From Scytalidium lignicola (Eukaryota; Ascomycota; Leotiomycetes), in NCBI GenBank assembly GCA_002812745.2, contig NCSJ02000033.1, positions 1 through 64,000 of the forward strand: a stretch of 64,000 nucleotides of DNA, read 5' to 3'. The translations under genes were made by a program, and so were the position numbers. The notes below the pieces were generated by a model that was not told the origin of the DNA, did not search any database, and saw nothing but the letters and a program-made list of their open reading frames with translations. Position 1 is the first letter of the stretch, and the number at the start of each line of letters is the position of its first letter. Positions 12,339 through 24,571 of the stretch are shown here, piece by piece.

Positions 12339-14175
12339 TCACAGATATTGGTGAAAATTTGGTGTGCCGAGACGAGTCCTCCATTTATCGCCCCAGATCA
12401 TTAACCCGGCAATAGGAATAAAAGAGACGAATATGACACTTGCAAAAGTGAACCAAGCCCAGAAGTAGCCCACTTTGTCAGCGTATGGCAGGGCGAAGAA
12501 TCCTACGCAGAATGATAACCCTCGGCTCAGATTGAAGAGAACGCCGCTTTCTGACGATTGGGCCTTGTAACAGTCTGAGATGTAGGCATAGAGACATGTA
12601 GAGGCGATTTGAAGCCCGAAGACTCCTTGAGATAGCGTTAGCATATATTATATTATAGTTGAATAACGAGGCCATATTCAACTCACCAATTCCAAGACCA
12701 ACTAGAGGCGTGATATAGCCGGTCTTGCCCACACAGGCGCCGAAAATGATGACACCAACCGGCATAAAAATCGCAGATAAAGTAGAGAGATAAAGCCGAT
12801 GTTCCGGCTTCCTCACATTCCCGTTTCTCTTTGCCATTACGTAGCAAATATAATCTGATGCTCTGCCGGCACAGATTTCACCCAACACACTACCTATACA
12901 TAGACTAACTCCCAGACAGATTCCCACGGGACCAGCACGGAGATGATAGAACTTTGCATAGATGGCAGCTAGCGAGATTGCAGGAAGCACATTAATAAAT
13001 GTCCAAGCCCAGGTATAGTACCAGAACGGGAAGGTGATGGAAGGGTACTTGAGCATGTGGAAAGATTGCATAAAGTCTCCCATCTTGAGCTTGCGTCCAG
13101 GGATGATGTTACCCTTGAAATCCCACAGCATTTGAACGTATGTTCGTTCGTGGATCTTGCTGGAGAGGAACTGTGGATCGCGGCAGAAGAGAGTTTCGGG
13201 GAAGCAGAATAAGGCTACGACTAGGCAAGTGGCCGTGATGAAGGATCCAAGCCAGTAATCCCATCGCCAACCTGCCGTTTGGCCGAGATAACCTCCAACT
13301 ATGGCACAGTTAGCATAGAGCTGCATGTCAAGTGCTAAGGGTTACTGTTCACTTACTCAGAGCAGCAATATGTGCGCCATTAGTGACAAAGATCGTGTAC
13401 ACGCCCGTCTTTTCACCTCGTTCATTCTCAAAGAAAATGTCATTGACGACAGCCGTCCCCACCCACATCATACCACCAAACCCAAATCCGGCGAGGGCGC
13501 GGTTGGCAAGCAGTGCACTGAAGTTCTGCGAGGCCGCAGATCCTGCCTCACCAGCAGTTGTCATCAAAATAGCGAGGAGAGTAATCGGTCGTCGGCCATA
13601 TATATTGGCAATTGGCGCCCAGAGGAAGGGCTGCAATCATTATCGTGGTCGTTAGCAAAGTTGTTGTCCCGTATCATGTGATCTGCCAAAGTTGACGAGG
13701 AAGGAGCGACCTACAGATAATCCTCCCATGATAATGGCCAAAGTTGTCGAGTAAGCTGCAACTTTTGGAGTCTGGTGCATTGCACGAGCAACCACCATCA
13801 AACTTGGATTGATCAAGCCAGCATTGAACGGCCCCAAGAAGGCCATGATACTGACTTGGATGAGAACGAGCCATTTCAGGCGTGCTGACCAGTTCTACAA
13901 CGTCGTGAGTAACCCGAGAACGTATCACATATTGCAGTCTCCCAGAAACTTGGAGAACTCACCAGCGGATCATCTTTGAATTTGCTAGGCTGAGGTATCA
14001 GTGGCAAGCCATGTTGATCTAGTATCAATTCAGCGTCTGCTACCGTGCCCTTCTCGACGTCCGATGGCACCTTCTTCTTCTCACTGTCTTTGCTCTCTTC
14101 GGATGAACTGGAGCACGGTGGAAGTGAGGCTCCGATCACCTCGTCGACCTGGCTACGAATGGTACTTTTCTCCAT
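12339..14175 (-). CDS. MFS transporter, DHA1 (drug:H+ antiporter)-like
   Basis: Five exons (complement): 13963-14175, 13715-13894, 13357-13630, 12687-13298 and 12339-12625, giving 521 residues. A charged cytosolic N-terminus ends in DDPLNWS, a common lead-in to the first helix of fungal DHA1 transporters. About twelve hydrophobic segments follow. The loop between helices 2 and 3 has the MFS-type text PIANIYGRRP, and RALAGFGFGG follows in helix 4. The likely role is proton-coupled export or uptake of a small molecule; the substrate is unknown. The ATG at 14175 is used; a frame opening slightly upstream starts with GTG and is less likely. It is transcribed away from a Zn2Cys6 regulator 2.7 kb off. 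Confidence 0.85.
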
Positions 14176-16906
14176 GTTCTCACACGCGCACACACACTCT
14201 CTTGGCCGATCCCTTAAAACGAAATGACTTCTAGGAAAGACAGGACGCTGATTACCTTAGCAGCACGACCACCGTTACAATCCCTATCCCCATTACCATC
14301 GTCTCAATTGCGTCAGCGATGGAGGGGAGTCGATAGAGTTACGTGGAGTCGGAAGCAAATTTGGGGTTAATTGAGGTGGATTAGGGGCCTTTGTTCTGCG
14401 ATCCCGCACAACCTAAAAACTGCCCTAGAGACTAGACCCCCCCATATTGCAGGGTGATTTCCAGGGGAGTCAACGCCCTGCCATCAAGTCAGCAAACTAG
14501 TTTACTTGAAGCCAACTGCTGGCCAACCACCGCAATTGCCGCTACCGATAGTTTCAAGCACGCTCTGTCCGTCCTTTCTGCTTACACCACCCTTCCACGA
14601 CTCTTCCGCTTTCATGGACTTTTCTTTGGCTAGATCTTACAGTACAGTACTGTACTGTACTGCAGCTGGGCAAGGAAGCCCACGTCGGGCCTTTCACACC
14701 TTAAGTTGCCTTAGTGCTGGCCTATTTCTGGTTCAGTCGGATTTGCGGTACTGGAAACGGCCGCCACTCTACGCGTGGACTCTACTGTGGGAATAAAGGC
14801 AGACGGGCATAACATATCCCGTAATGAACCGATTTGTGTAACTCGATGATCTCTGGCTCTTACTGTACTGTACAGTACTAGTAAGAAGCCAGGCGCTCCT
14901 GAGCCGGTGCAAAGTGGCCATACCCCAAGGTCTCGGGCTGGCCTATGAGCGTTGCTGGAGTACGCCGGGAAACGGTATTTTAGGGACGACAAAAGATGCG
15001 AGCAGATCAGGGGGATGCCGGATCGTCGAGGCAGGTGGCGGCTGCCCCCCCAAGTCCCAAGGCTATCGACGCAGGAGGAATAGCAACAACTCACGAGGCT
15101 TGCTCTAGGTGGTACGATGCCTCGTGGCATTGCCGGGTGTTTAGTGGTTAATTTGTGCCACCAAGAGTTTTCCAAACATCAATCGCGGCATTAGAAACGG
15201 GTGTATTTTTACAGTACTATTCCACCCCCTTTGTAGTACTGTACAAAGGACCCGGACCTCCGACCATTGACCGTTTCCGCGGAGAGCCCAAGAAGAGAGA
15301 AAGAGAGAAAGAATTGTCCCTTGCATAGCATTATTGTACTACGTGTGTACATAAGTACTGTACCTCTGGCTACGACTAGGTGCTAAGACTGTAGTTCATC
15401 AGCACTCTTGAGCGCAAGGGACTTCAGCCAACCTATGGGCCACTCGTGGCCTTATTAAGCATGGCAGACCAAGCTTTACCTTACTGTGCACACGTTATTC
15501 TCTCAGCATTGCCGTCAAACAAGCATTCCTTGGAGCTTTTCACATCCTGCTTGTCCTGCTTCTCTGACCGAGGCAGCATTACACGGAGAGAAGGATGTGA
15601 GCCGAACTTCGAGAAGCACGCCCAGGGTGCCAGGCCACCAAGCCAGGCACACGATATCTACTGTTAATTTACTCAAGTTACTGTCCTGTTCTGTATTGTT
15701 CTGGATGCGGTAAGCGCTCAATGCTGGATTCACTACACTACGCTACACTAGTTCTTCGTCCCAACGACAACTCTCCACCACTCTGCACCAGACCCCGCGT
15801 GGCCCTGCGCAACCACCACCACTCACTTGCCTTCTGCAAGCTGTCTTGTGCCCCGAAAGGGTTTAACTTGCGTGCGGTGAATTACGTGCCCATGCCCCCA
15901 TGCAAAGCGATCCACGATGCTCCCGACAAATAATACCAATGCGCTCTTGAACGATCCTAGCAGAGATCTGGCGGACAGGACTGTACAAAGCAACCAAGAA
16001 GGCGCGGCACACACACCCGCCGATTCTTCCCTCTGCCGAGTAGGATGGGCTTCCCGACCATGGGCCCTGCTTCTCTCTCATCCATGTATACGTACGCGTC
16101 CCAGATTCAGCAGAGGAGGAGAGACAGCCAAAATAGTCAATCGCCTACTTTCTACTGGCGCGAAGCGTTTTTTTCCATCTTAGACCCCGTTCTGGAATAA
16201 TAGTCCGTTGAGAAGTCGCCAACTTGACGCATGGCCCGGCGTTGGTAGACGAGCAGCCGAGGGTCCTGCGCTTGTTGCTCGCTGAGTCGCTGACTTATCC
16301 CCCTGGCCGCCGGCGGGCTGCGAACCGTTCTCCGCCAACCAAAGCTCTTCATTACCACATCTGGGCTGGCTTACTTTCCGTAATGAAGACGGACCCTGGG
16401 GCTAGCCCACCTTAACTTTGGCCATGGTCACCCAAATCTAAATTTATCGTGCATACAGGGCCAACTTTATCGCAACTGTTTCTTCCTTTTCTAGATGACC
16501 TCCTGCCTCTAGAAGCAAGTTCGCTCGACGAGACACTCTTCGGGGCGGACCTGACGCGTGTTTTCTGCAGCGTCAATAGACTGCTCCTCCTGTCGACCAG
16601 GTCTAATGACCGCCAGGGCAACGTCATTCTCCCACCTCCTTCCCCACCATTCCGACGGAGAGCCAGAAAATTGTACAGTAAGTTGAGTTAATCCCAGGAC
16701 GCCATCCACGACTACGGTAAAGGCAAACAAGGTTGTAACCAGACCAGCTATCTGGGAAGCTGGGGCTCATAGCAGCTCTTAAAGGATGACCATCGGCATT
16801 CACTACAACCTTCACGCCTCCCCCCATACCATCACCAATTCAAACGCTGGCCTTGAAAGTTGTTTCTTGACAGCATTCTTTGATCTCACGGAAAGGGGGC
16901 ATCACC
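14176..16906. other. Shared 2.7 kb upstream region of transporter and regulator
   Basis: This region lies between divergent genes and must hold both promoters. It contains a 22-base perfect palindrome at 14638-14659, a 14-base palindrome at 14865-14878, a 9-base inverted repeat (15210-15218 and 15234-15242) and a further GTACTGTAC at 15354-15362. The open frames here look non-coding. Confidence 0.5.
14638..14659. repeat. 22-base perfect palindrome of the GTACTGTAC family
   Basis: Positions 14638-14659 read identically on both strands and are built from ACAGTAC/GTACTGT units. Related shorter copies lie at 14865-14878, 15210-15242 and 15354-15362. It could be a dimeric-protein binding site, a cruciform-forming simple repeat or an old element end. 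Sequence alone does not decide. Confidence 0.7.
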
Positions 16907-19465
16907 ATGAATCGGCATGGCAGTGGAAAAAAGAAGAGTCGCATCCCGGACCACCTGCGCCGGCGTGCTCTGGTGAGCTGCGATCGGTGCAAGAAGAGAA
17001 GGGTCCGTTGTCTTCGGGCAGTGGGAAGTGATGCATCAGAGCCATGCCAGAGTTGTGTGGAGGTTGGTGCCGTCTGTGAATCGACCTTGCCTCGCAAGCA
17101 ACGCATCTACGGCAGCGTTGAAACTCTCAGTATACGGTACCGCGTGCTCGATGCCTTGATTAAGGGTTTGTATCCAGACGAGGATACAAGTAATATTGAA
17201 ACACTGCGTGCCATTGGCAAAAGTCACAATATCGAATTACCTACCACTAGCAGCCCGAGTGATGTGGAAGAAATGTTTAATAAAGACAGCATGCCCCATG
17301 TTGCCAAGCCATTGATTCCCTCTGCATCTTCCACCAGTCCTGGTGGTGCATCAGTCAAGAAGAGGTTTGATACACTCTTGGACGAGAGACTCGTTGCCAC
17401 ACCACATGGAACAAGCCATTACATTGGTCCTTCAAGCTCTTTCGGCTTCATGATTCGCTGTCGGAAGATGCTCTCTCGATATAATGGATTCTGCATGCAG
17501 TACGGACCACCTGATGAGCGCACAAGGGAACAGTCAGCATTCGCAGAAGCACGGCATAGCAAGGCACTCGAGCCAGAAGTGATGGATGATAAACAGAGGA
17601 GTGCAGACGATCCTTCACAGGCAGAGAGTGAACTGCCACTGCCCACCCTTACCCAAACTCTCAAGTCTAAGACTCACGATATGCCAAATATGCCAATTCG
17701 CCCTAGGTTTATGGAAGACAGCAATCCACCAATCAGGTTGTCTAGGGACACTCCATTCATTAAGTTTCTCCCTAGGAAAGATGTCTCCGATGCTCTTATT
17801 GGGGCATTCTTTGAGTACGTGCACCCAAACTTCACGGTCTTGCACCAGAACTCGTTCCTTCACCAGTATCGAACAACCTTTGTCGATGGGACAAAAGCTA
17901 TCAAAGATGTAGAGCCTGGCTGGGCATGCTGTCTTTTCATGACACTTGTCTTTGGGGCTCAAGTATTCGAAAACCATGATAGGGAACAATTCACCAAACT
18001 TCAACGTCGATACCTTGATCTCGTCGAGGCTCGAGTCAACCTGCTGATCAGCTCAGGCAGCATCGCCAATTTGCAGGCGATCCTTCTCCTACAACTCTAT
18101 CAGCACAATACCACTGAACGAAACACGGCCTTCATGATCCTTGGTTGCGCAAGCCGTATGGCTATGGCACTGGGCTTGCATCGTGAGGTCATCAATGCCG
18201 GATTCGGTCCCATTGAGCAGGAGTTGCGACGACAGATCTGGTGGACCCTTTATATCTTCGAACAAAATCAATGCACGATATTAGGTAGACCAAGTGGAGT
18301 TGACGATGTGGAGATCAATGTTAGCTTACCAGATGAAGAAATCCTCGGAGTGCGTGAGTTTGTTCCTCCTGACTATATGGACTTCTCTATCAGAATGTCC
18401 AGGATACAGGCAGAGGTTACGCGTCAAATATATGCTGTTCCAAGCAGCCCATATGAGTCTGGTGATTCTTCCTTGACGGCTCTCGCATATCAATACCTGC
18501 AAGAAGTAGATACGTGGGAGAAAGAATTACCACCACATCTTCGATTAGACAATCCCAACCTTTCGCTAAAGCATCAACGAGCTGTTATGCTATTGCACAT
18601 TGCTTGCCTTCAAACACAACTCCTCATCACAAGGCCGTTCATATTGCGTAAAGTGAGTGTGCAGTTGGCTGCTTTTATAGGAGACAATACTCGTAACACT
18701 GCTCTGGATGATGATGAGCTATCTCTCAGTTATTCGTGTGGGACCTATGCTAAGAACTGTTTGGAGCTTTTGAATCAACTGGAGGCAAGGAATATTTTTA
18801 ACGGAACAAGTTGGTTGGATGGGTATTATGTCTACCATTGTACTGTTATCCTATCAATTGACTTCTTGGCTCGTCGGAGGGACCAAGAAGATTGTATAGA
18901 AGATCTAAATCGCAAGCGCGAGGTCCAGTCTATTTACGAAGCCTTAAGGAGCATGTCTCTTGCTCCAACATACGCGATCCTTACTCAGATAGCCTTCCAA
19001 TTTGCCGGCATAGTTAATGTCCTCCAAGAGCATCCCCAAAATGCTAGGTTTTTCCGGTCTTCGGAAGAAGCTCCGGTGCAACAGTTCACCATGATGGGAC
19101 AGGCAGCCAGTGGGTCATATGATATCAAGCCTATGGGCACATATGAGGATATGGCCTCTTCTTTCCTGCAAACGGATCCTGTGGATATACCCTGGGATTT
19201 CCTGGGCGCTGATGGGTATTTGGGACCCTGGCCTGGAAATATGGCCTTTGGTACTGATCCAGCTACTGGGATCCCGTATACTCAGGCGCAGCAGCAGCCA
19301 GCAGTTTATGTCGGCGGTTATAATCCTAGTGGGGACCTATCTCTTTTGAAGGGCGCAACTGCAATGAATCCTAATAATGCATTTGTTAATTTTGGACAGA
19401 TGTATGGGAGTTTTCCACCGACTAGTGGCCCTGGTCAGGCACATCTAGGCAGCAGGACCGTATAG
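16907..19465 (+). CDS. Zn2Cys6 transcription factor with fungal_trans domain
   Basis: A single uninterrupted frame of 852 residues. The binuclear zinc cluster is C25, C28, C35, C47, C50, C57 (CX2CX6CX11CX2CX6C) with the basic KKRRVR between, followed by a short linker and a likely dimerisation helix. A fungal-specific transcription factor domain covers roughly residues 290-560; it includes the ALGLHRE segment and the following RRQIWWTLYIFEQ segment. The C-terminus is Gly/Pro/Gln-rich and may activate. The ATG at 16907 is used because the frame upstream opens only with TTG. The target is unknown; the divergent MFS transporter is an obvious candidate by position. Confidence 0.92.
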   Translation: MNRHGSGKKKSRIPDHLRRRALVSCDRCKKRRVRCLRAVGSDASEPCQSCVEVGAVCESTLPRKQRIYGSVETLSIRYRVLDALIKGLYPDEDTSNIETLRAIGKSHNIELPTTSSPSDVEEMFNKDSMPHVAKPLIPSASSTSPGGASVKKRFDTLLDERLVATPHGTSHYIGPSSSFGFMIRCRKMLSRYNGFCMQYGPPDERTREQSAFAEARHSKALEPEVMDDKQRSADDPSQAESELPLPTLTQTLKSKTHDMPNMPIRPRFMEDSNPPIRLSRDTPFIKFLPRKDVSDALIGAFFEYVHPNFTVLHQNSFLHQYRTTFVDGTKAIKDVEPGWACCLFMTLVFGAQVFENHDREQFTKLQRRYLDLVEARVNLLISSGSIANLQAILLLQLYQHNTTERNTAFMILGCASRMAMALGLHREVINAGFGPIEQELRRQIWWTLYIFEQNQCTILGRPSGVDDVEINVSLPDEEILGVREFVPPDYMDFSIRMSRIQAEVTRQIYAVPSSPYESGDSSLTALAYQYLQEVDTWEKELPPHLRLDNPNLSLKHQRAVMLLHIACLQTQLLITRPFILRKVSVQLAAFIGDNTRNTALDDDELSLSYSCGTYAKNCLELLNQLEARNIFNGTSWLDGYYVYHCTVILSIDFLARRRDQEDCIEDLNRKREVQSIYEALRSMSLAPTYAILTQIAFQFAGIVNVLQEHPQNARFFRSSEEAPVQQFTMMGQAASGSYDIKPMGTYEDMASSFLQTDPVDIPWDFLGADGYLGPWPGNMAFGTDPATGIPYTQAQQQPAVYVGGYNPSGDLSLLKGATAMNPNNAFVNFGQMYGSFPPTSGPGQAHLGSRTV

Positions 19466-22267
19466 AGTGTCCCAGATGGTGTCCCAACGAGAAGGTCTAG
19501 CCACGATAACAGATGTGTGACAACTTCTGATATCGTAAACTATGGTGTTAGTCACAGTACCTACCTGCGCAGCATGAGGAGATGCTTGGTACAGTTCTTA
19601 ATACATGCTGGGGCCATAATTCGTAAGTCAAGGCTTCCATTGATCCTTGGAATTCTGATCTTCCTTCTAACACTCTCAATCGTAGCGTCGTTCAGTCTAA
19701 TGAGTTGATGGAAGTCGGATCTCAGGAACCGTGAAGTAACTCGTAGATGATGCAAGAAGCATCAGTATCAAAAATATCCCTTCCAGGAACTTTTGTTGTA
19801 ATCGAAGCTCGCAATCCACAATGAAATTCCAAATAGCCGGACCAACGGGCTTTTAATCCGACTCGGCCCATTTGGGATTTGGATAACGGATTTCGAATCA
19901 ACCGAAATATTATGAAATTTCGGGAGTGCCGTTTACACGAAGATCATTGGTATGCGGAGGAAGTCTTTGGATAGTCTCGCCGATGGAAATTCCTCCAGTG
20001 AGCTTTCTCGAGATAAGGAGCCATTCTATAGGTGGTTTCTGGAATAAGACATCATGCCGTCTAGTTGTATGTCCGGTTGGGTAGCTTGTTGAATAGCTTC
20101 AACGTTGATGATTAGATAATGCATATATATAAAATTTATACCTTATATCTCCTCTCAAAATTCTAGTTCGCTCTCCATTCTAAGATCTCCGTTGCATATT
20201 AGTGACTTTGTCAGTTCTGTATACAGTCAGCCTCACAATGAAGTCGAGGTATCCCGCCTCAAGAAGCTTGTCCCATTTTTTGAATCCATCTCACCTCTTG
20301 AAATTCTTCCTTATATTTTCACATCCCTTTGGAAAGTACGAAAGTGCAACAGCAGAGGAGTGGCTTTGTCCTGTCTGAAGCATTGACTGATGTTGAACGA
20401 AGTTTGATGATCGTTCGTTGGAATTGACAGGACGGAGTGGTTGACCAATGATATTGCGATTCGGTAAGGAGTATTTCCGTTCCCGAGTTGTTATCCATTC
20501 CTTGTCCATTGGATACCATCGTTGTACCCATCATCTTGTCCTGTTGGTCAATGTCAGGTCGGAATTCCATTCTCAGTTTCATTCTCCGTGCTGTGGAATA
20601 GTCGACCTCGAAGTCCACGGTAGGCATTTCTCCAAGTGAACCCAATAGTGCTGCATAAATCTGAAGGTTTCAGGTGTGTTTGCTATACCAAATGATCGAG
20701 ACCGTCATGTCACCCAACTACTTCTAGTTCCGTTTTTCGTAAGTGCTGATATACGGAGTCAATCGTTTCCACAGATCACCTTCCTTTTGTTAAAACTGAT
20801 GGGTATTAACCTAGATCTCCTAGCAGTTCGAAGTAGTCCTTGCTGCAAGTTGAGACACCGAGAAATATCTTCGTGGCATATATAACGAATGAGCTTCTCC
20901 AATACACCGACTCCGAAGCTAAGGCACAGTCGTAGTTCCGTCCACAATCTAAGGAACCGGTGGTGGAAGATGAAGAGAGCCGTAGTAACGTCGAGCTACC
21001 TTGTCTACCTGTCTACCCGTAATGGGGGAATGCTTGGGCACCGTGAGTTTTGTTCCATAAGGTCATTTATCTGGAGATTCTTTTCCCCCTTTTCCAATCC
21101 TAAAATGCATAGGTCCCGCTATCTTGGTGCATGCCTCTTGCCGTATCAACTGTGGTGGACCAATGCTTAGCTTGCCAAGAAACCAAGGTAACATCCGGCG
21201 ATTTGCTATATTTGATATTTAGGACACGTTGGATTCAACTTCCGGTGAGATCATCATGGAGGCAAGACATCTTTGTCTTAGAGAATCGGTGCCTTTTCCT
21301 CATCCTACTAGCTCCATGTACCAGGTGGTAGCTGGGTGCCGTTCCAACATGCTTCTTCCAGCATCCTGTCTTTTGCTAGGTGTAGTGAACTAAGGTCAGG
21401 GAGGCCAGTCATGCTTCGGTCGTTGGCACCAGTGTTCATCTCAACCTGAAGTTGGCGAAGTAAGGTAAGTGTGTTGGCTGGGTGAGTGCGTGGGTTATAT
21501 AGGGCTTGCGGTGCGGAACTTCAGGGTGGAACTTCAGGGTACAGGTGCAGGAGCAGGTACAAATACGGTCCGCAGCGGAAGTAAAGAGACAACGTCGACC
21601 ATGCCTGCTTACCTCATTTGGCTTCGCCCACTCCGGAATTAGGAAGAGGACATCCATGCTAAATAGGATGAGCTAGGATGAAACGGAAGGATTGATACGT
21701 ATAAGAAAGAACGGAAGAACGAAAGAAATGGGAGAGCAGCAAAATGACATTATGACAGTTTGGCACAAGGCCCGCCTAGGCCTAACTCTAGGCAGCCCTC
21801 ATTCTTCTTATTGTATCAAAAAGGGATCAGCTCTTTGCATGACCAAAATGGCCGATGATGCCGTGCTTGCAGCTAGGCACAGAGGAGAGACAGCACACCG
21901 ATGGGGCAGATGCCGTCTCAATAGCAGAGACAGAAGTGAGAAGCCAAGATAAAGTGGCTCCCCCTCCTGGGTTGGTCTCTGGATGTACCGAAACAGGTGT
22001 GACGCTACTTGCCCTGGACACCGACGCTATAGGTTGCTATTCTTGCGTCTTAGGGACCCTCTGCCCGCCTGGACTTGCCCCTCACTGATGCTCTACCTCC
22101 ATCCAATTCGACTCTCTATTTTCCGTTCGTACTTCCATACCTCTTTTACCGTGGCGCCAACTCTGCGGATTTCATAATTAGACTTTCCTTCCGGGCCCCG
22201 TAAATTGCATTTAAGACGCTACTGTTTTATTAACTTTCCGGATCCCACAGGGAAAGCTGCAATATAC

Positions 22268-22287
22268 AGTAGTACTGCAGTACTACT
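22268..22287. repeat. 20-base perfect palindrome (AGTAGTACTGCAGTACTACT)
   Basis: Both strands read the same over these 20 bases. It shares the GTACTGnAGTAC flavour of the palindromes at 14.6-15.4 kb. It lies in non-coding DNA and its function is unknown. Confidence 0.65.
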
Positions 22288-23444
22288 CCGGAGGACTACC
22301 GGCGCCGAACCCAGCACTTATATCCGAAAGCTTACGCATTTTCCACGCGTTTAGATACCTTGTTCTCATCCAATATCCCTCCCGAGACCGGCATTCTCCA
22401 GAAAAGCATAGCAAAAAAATCAAAAACTATAATAATCTTTACGTGTACATGGGAAGAGGAATAAATGGTAAAAAAAATGATGTGATTGAGCAAATGACTT
22501 GGTAGCGGATCTATCCATCCGCGTCTCCTCCCACCCGGAAGGACGACACAAAACAATGTTTTGCGGATGCATGCTTTCGTATCCCTCTCTCTGCCTGTAT
22601 CGTCTCTCTCTCTCTTTTTATCTCCATCTATCTATATCTCTCTATCTTTGCTTTGCTCCATCTGGTATCGCCGAAGTGATGGTGTTCGGTGTACATGTAC
22701 ATATACAGCTAACTTACATACCGTCCATTCTAAGCAGCATAATAAGCTTCTAAACGTGGCCACAAGTTAGAATACCCCCTTCTTCTTGTACAAACACGTA
22801 GTCCTAGGAGTATTGCCATAGCCACCCATGATGAATCAACTAACTAATGACTCGGCTCCGATGTTTTCGCTACGGGAATATTTAACTTATCGCCGCTTTT
22901 ATTCCGCTCCGCTGGGCCCCATTCGGAAAGCTGTTGCCGATGGAAGCCCTAATCTACAGTGGCTACGGCACCTTTTCCTTCCTTATTTAACTAATTATCT
23001 GTTCAAGGACAATGACACGTCCGATCGCCGAGACACGAACCCATGTTTTCATTCTTAGCCGCTTTTGGGTTTCCGTCCTCATGGTTCTTCTAACCCAGGG
23101 AGAGTTAGGGCAAAACTCTTCGTATTCACCGAAAGTAATACGGGACGATAAGTACCAATCTTTCTAGATCCCTGAGACCAGTGTCCGCATTAGTGACCAA
23201 TATTGACTACAACATTCGACAAGTACAACTTATGACGGAAGTATTCCGACAGGCCTGTGCATGTATGAGACTTTACATTCGTTGACGTTTGCTTTTTACC
23301 CTTCGTCAATCAAGCTAAGGCACTTATGTGGTTAAAGTAACTATAAGCGAAGAGGTGACGGATGTTCCATTTCTCAGATAAGAGAGACGATTAAGAAGGA
23401 ATGAACCAAAAAAGGGCAAAAAAGGGCTTTCAACTTAAGTGTAA

Positions 23445-23480
23445 TTGGAATCGAACGCGTACCATTGCGCCACTGGTCTT
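23445..23480 (-). pseudogene. tRNA-like fragment (D-arm joined to T-arm)
   Basis: On the - strand this reads GTGGCGCAATGGTA, which resembles a pol III A box and D-arm. Within a few bases follows GTTCGATTCC, which resembles a B box and T-loop. The anticodon arm that should separate them is missing and no acceptor stem pairs well. It is either a tRNA remnant, the head of a tRNA-derived SINE, or chance. It is not a functional tRNA as it stands. Confidence 0.3.
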
Positions 23481-24571
23481 GCTCCATTGCATTTGCCTTT
23501 TCTTTCAATTCGGTAGATATAATATTCTCAAGTTCGAGGTAACTATCGGTACCGTACACGTTCTCGGTACCGAATAGTATGCTTAATTTCCTTGTTGCAT
23601 CGTGAGGTTGTTGCCTTTTTTATGCTTGGCATCCGACTTGCCCTCCTTTTTGGGAGTAAAGATGTGGGGATATGTGCTGATTCTTCTGGGTTGGGATGAC
23701 TGGATTTTGATGGCGGTGACAAGCGTCGTGTCATTGTGAAGATGTTTTGTTGCAAACATACGTAGGAGCGTACGTCACCTCACCCCCTTTATCGGAAAAA
23801 ATATACGCGGCACAATAAGGAGTACGAGTTGTTCTGCGAGGGGTAAAGGGTAGGCGGGTAGAGTAACGATAAAACGATGGCTTTCATATTTGCCAGATGA
23901 GTAGATCCCTTACGCCTGTAATCTCACATTACCTTATTATGTAGCTGCTGGTTTAGTAGTTAACTTAGTTAATCTTTGAGGACGAAGATGAGAGAAATGT
24001 CCGCGTCTGTGTCTGTGTAAGAGTATCAGCATGTCTGAATGTCACATTTGCCAATGATAATGAGGAATTGAATATCCATGAGAATAGTTTTCTACTGCTT
24101 TGAGCTGCAGCTACAGGTATCCATCGGTGAGATCCGCAAGAAAAAAGATATGTGACAAGCCGTGAAGATGTTTCCACTCATCGCTTCAATATTGAACAAC
24201 CACCAAGACCTCCCTGAACACGCAAGCAATTACGCAAACATAATAACCCTAGACCCCTGAACCCGCCGGTCTTCGGACGAGACACATACACACCCCCTCC
24301 ACCCCAAATACATNAAAAAAAGAAAGAAAAGGAAAAAATGTTCAGATGGGGGAAAATATGTGCATCTATAGAAAACGCCTTCTTTCCCATGTATAGGTCC
24401 CAGCCCAGTTATCCCAATCATTCGTTGAACCGTAAATTCCTGTTTCCTATACTCCGCATGAATTTCCCTCTGCTTTTTGTCGAAACGCCATTTTTTATAT
24501 CACGTACAAAAGATTCAAGATCGAAGATTTGTAATTGTTTGTTGTTTTTGAGTATTTGCAAAAGATTGGCT

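Larger units (their letters stand above)
19466..24571. other. 5.1 kb gene-poor gap
   Basis: I cannot support a gene here. There is a TATA-like stretch near 20120-20150 followed by a short coding-looking frame (about 20194-20335) that I cannot assign. A 20-base perfect palindrome lies at 22268-22287. A tRNA-like fragment is at 23445-23480. One ambiguous base is at 24314. The region may hold decayed genes or transposon remnants. Confidence 0.45.
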
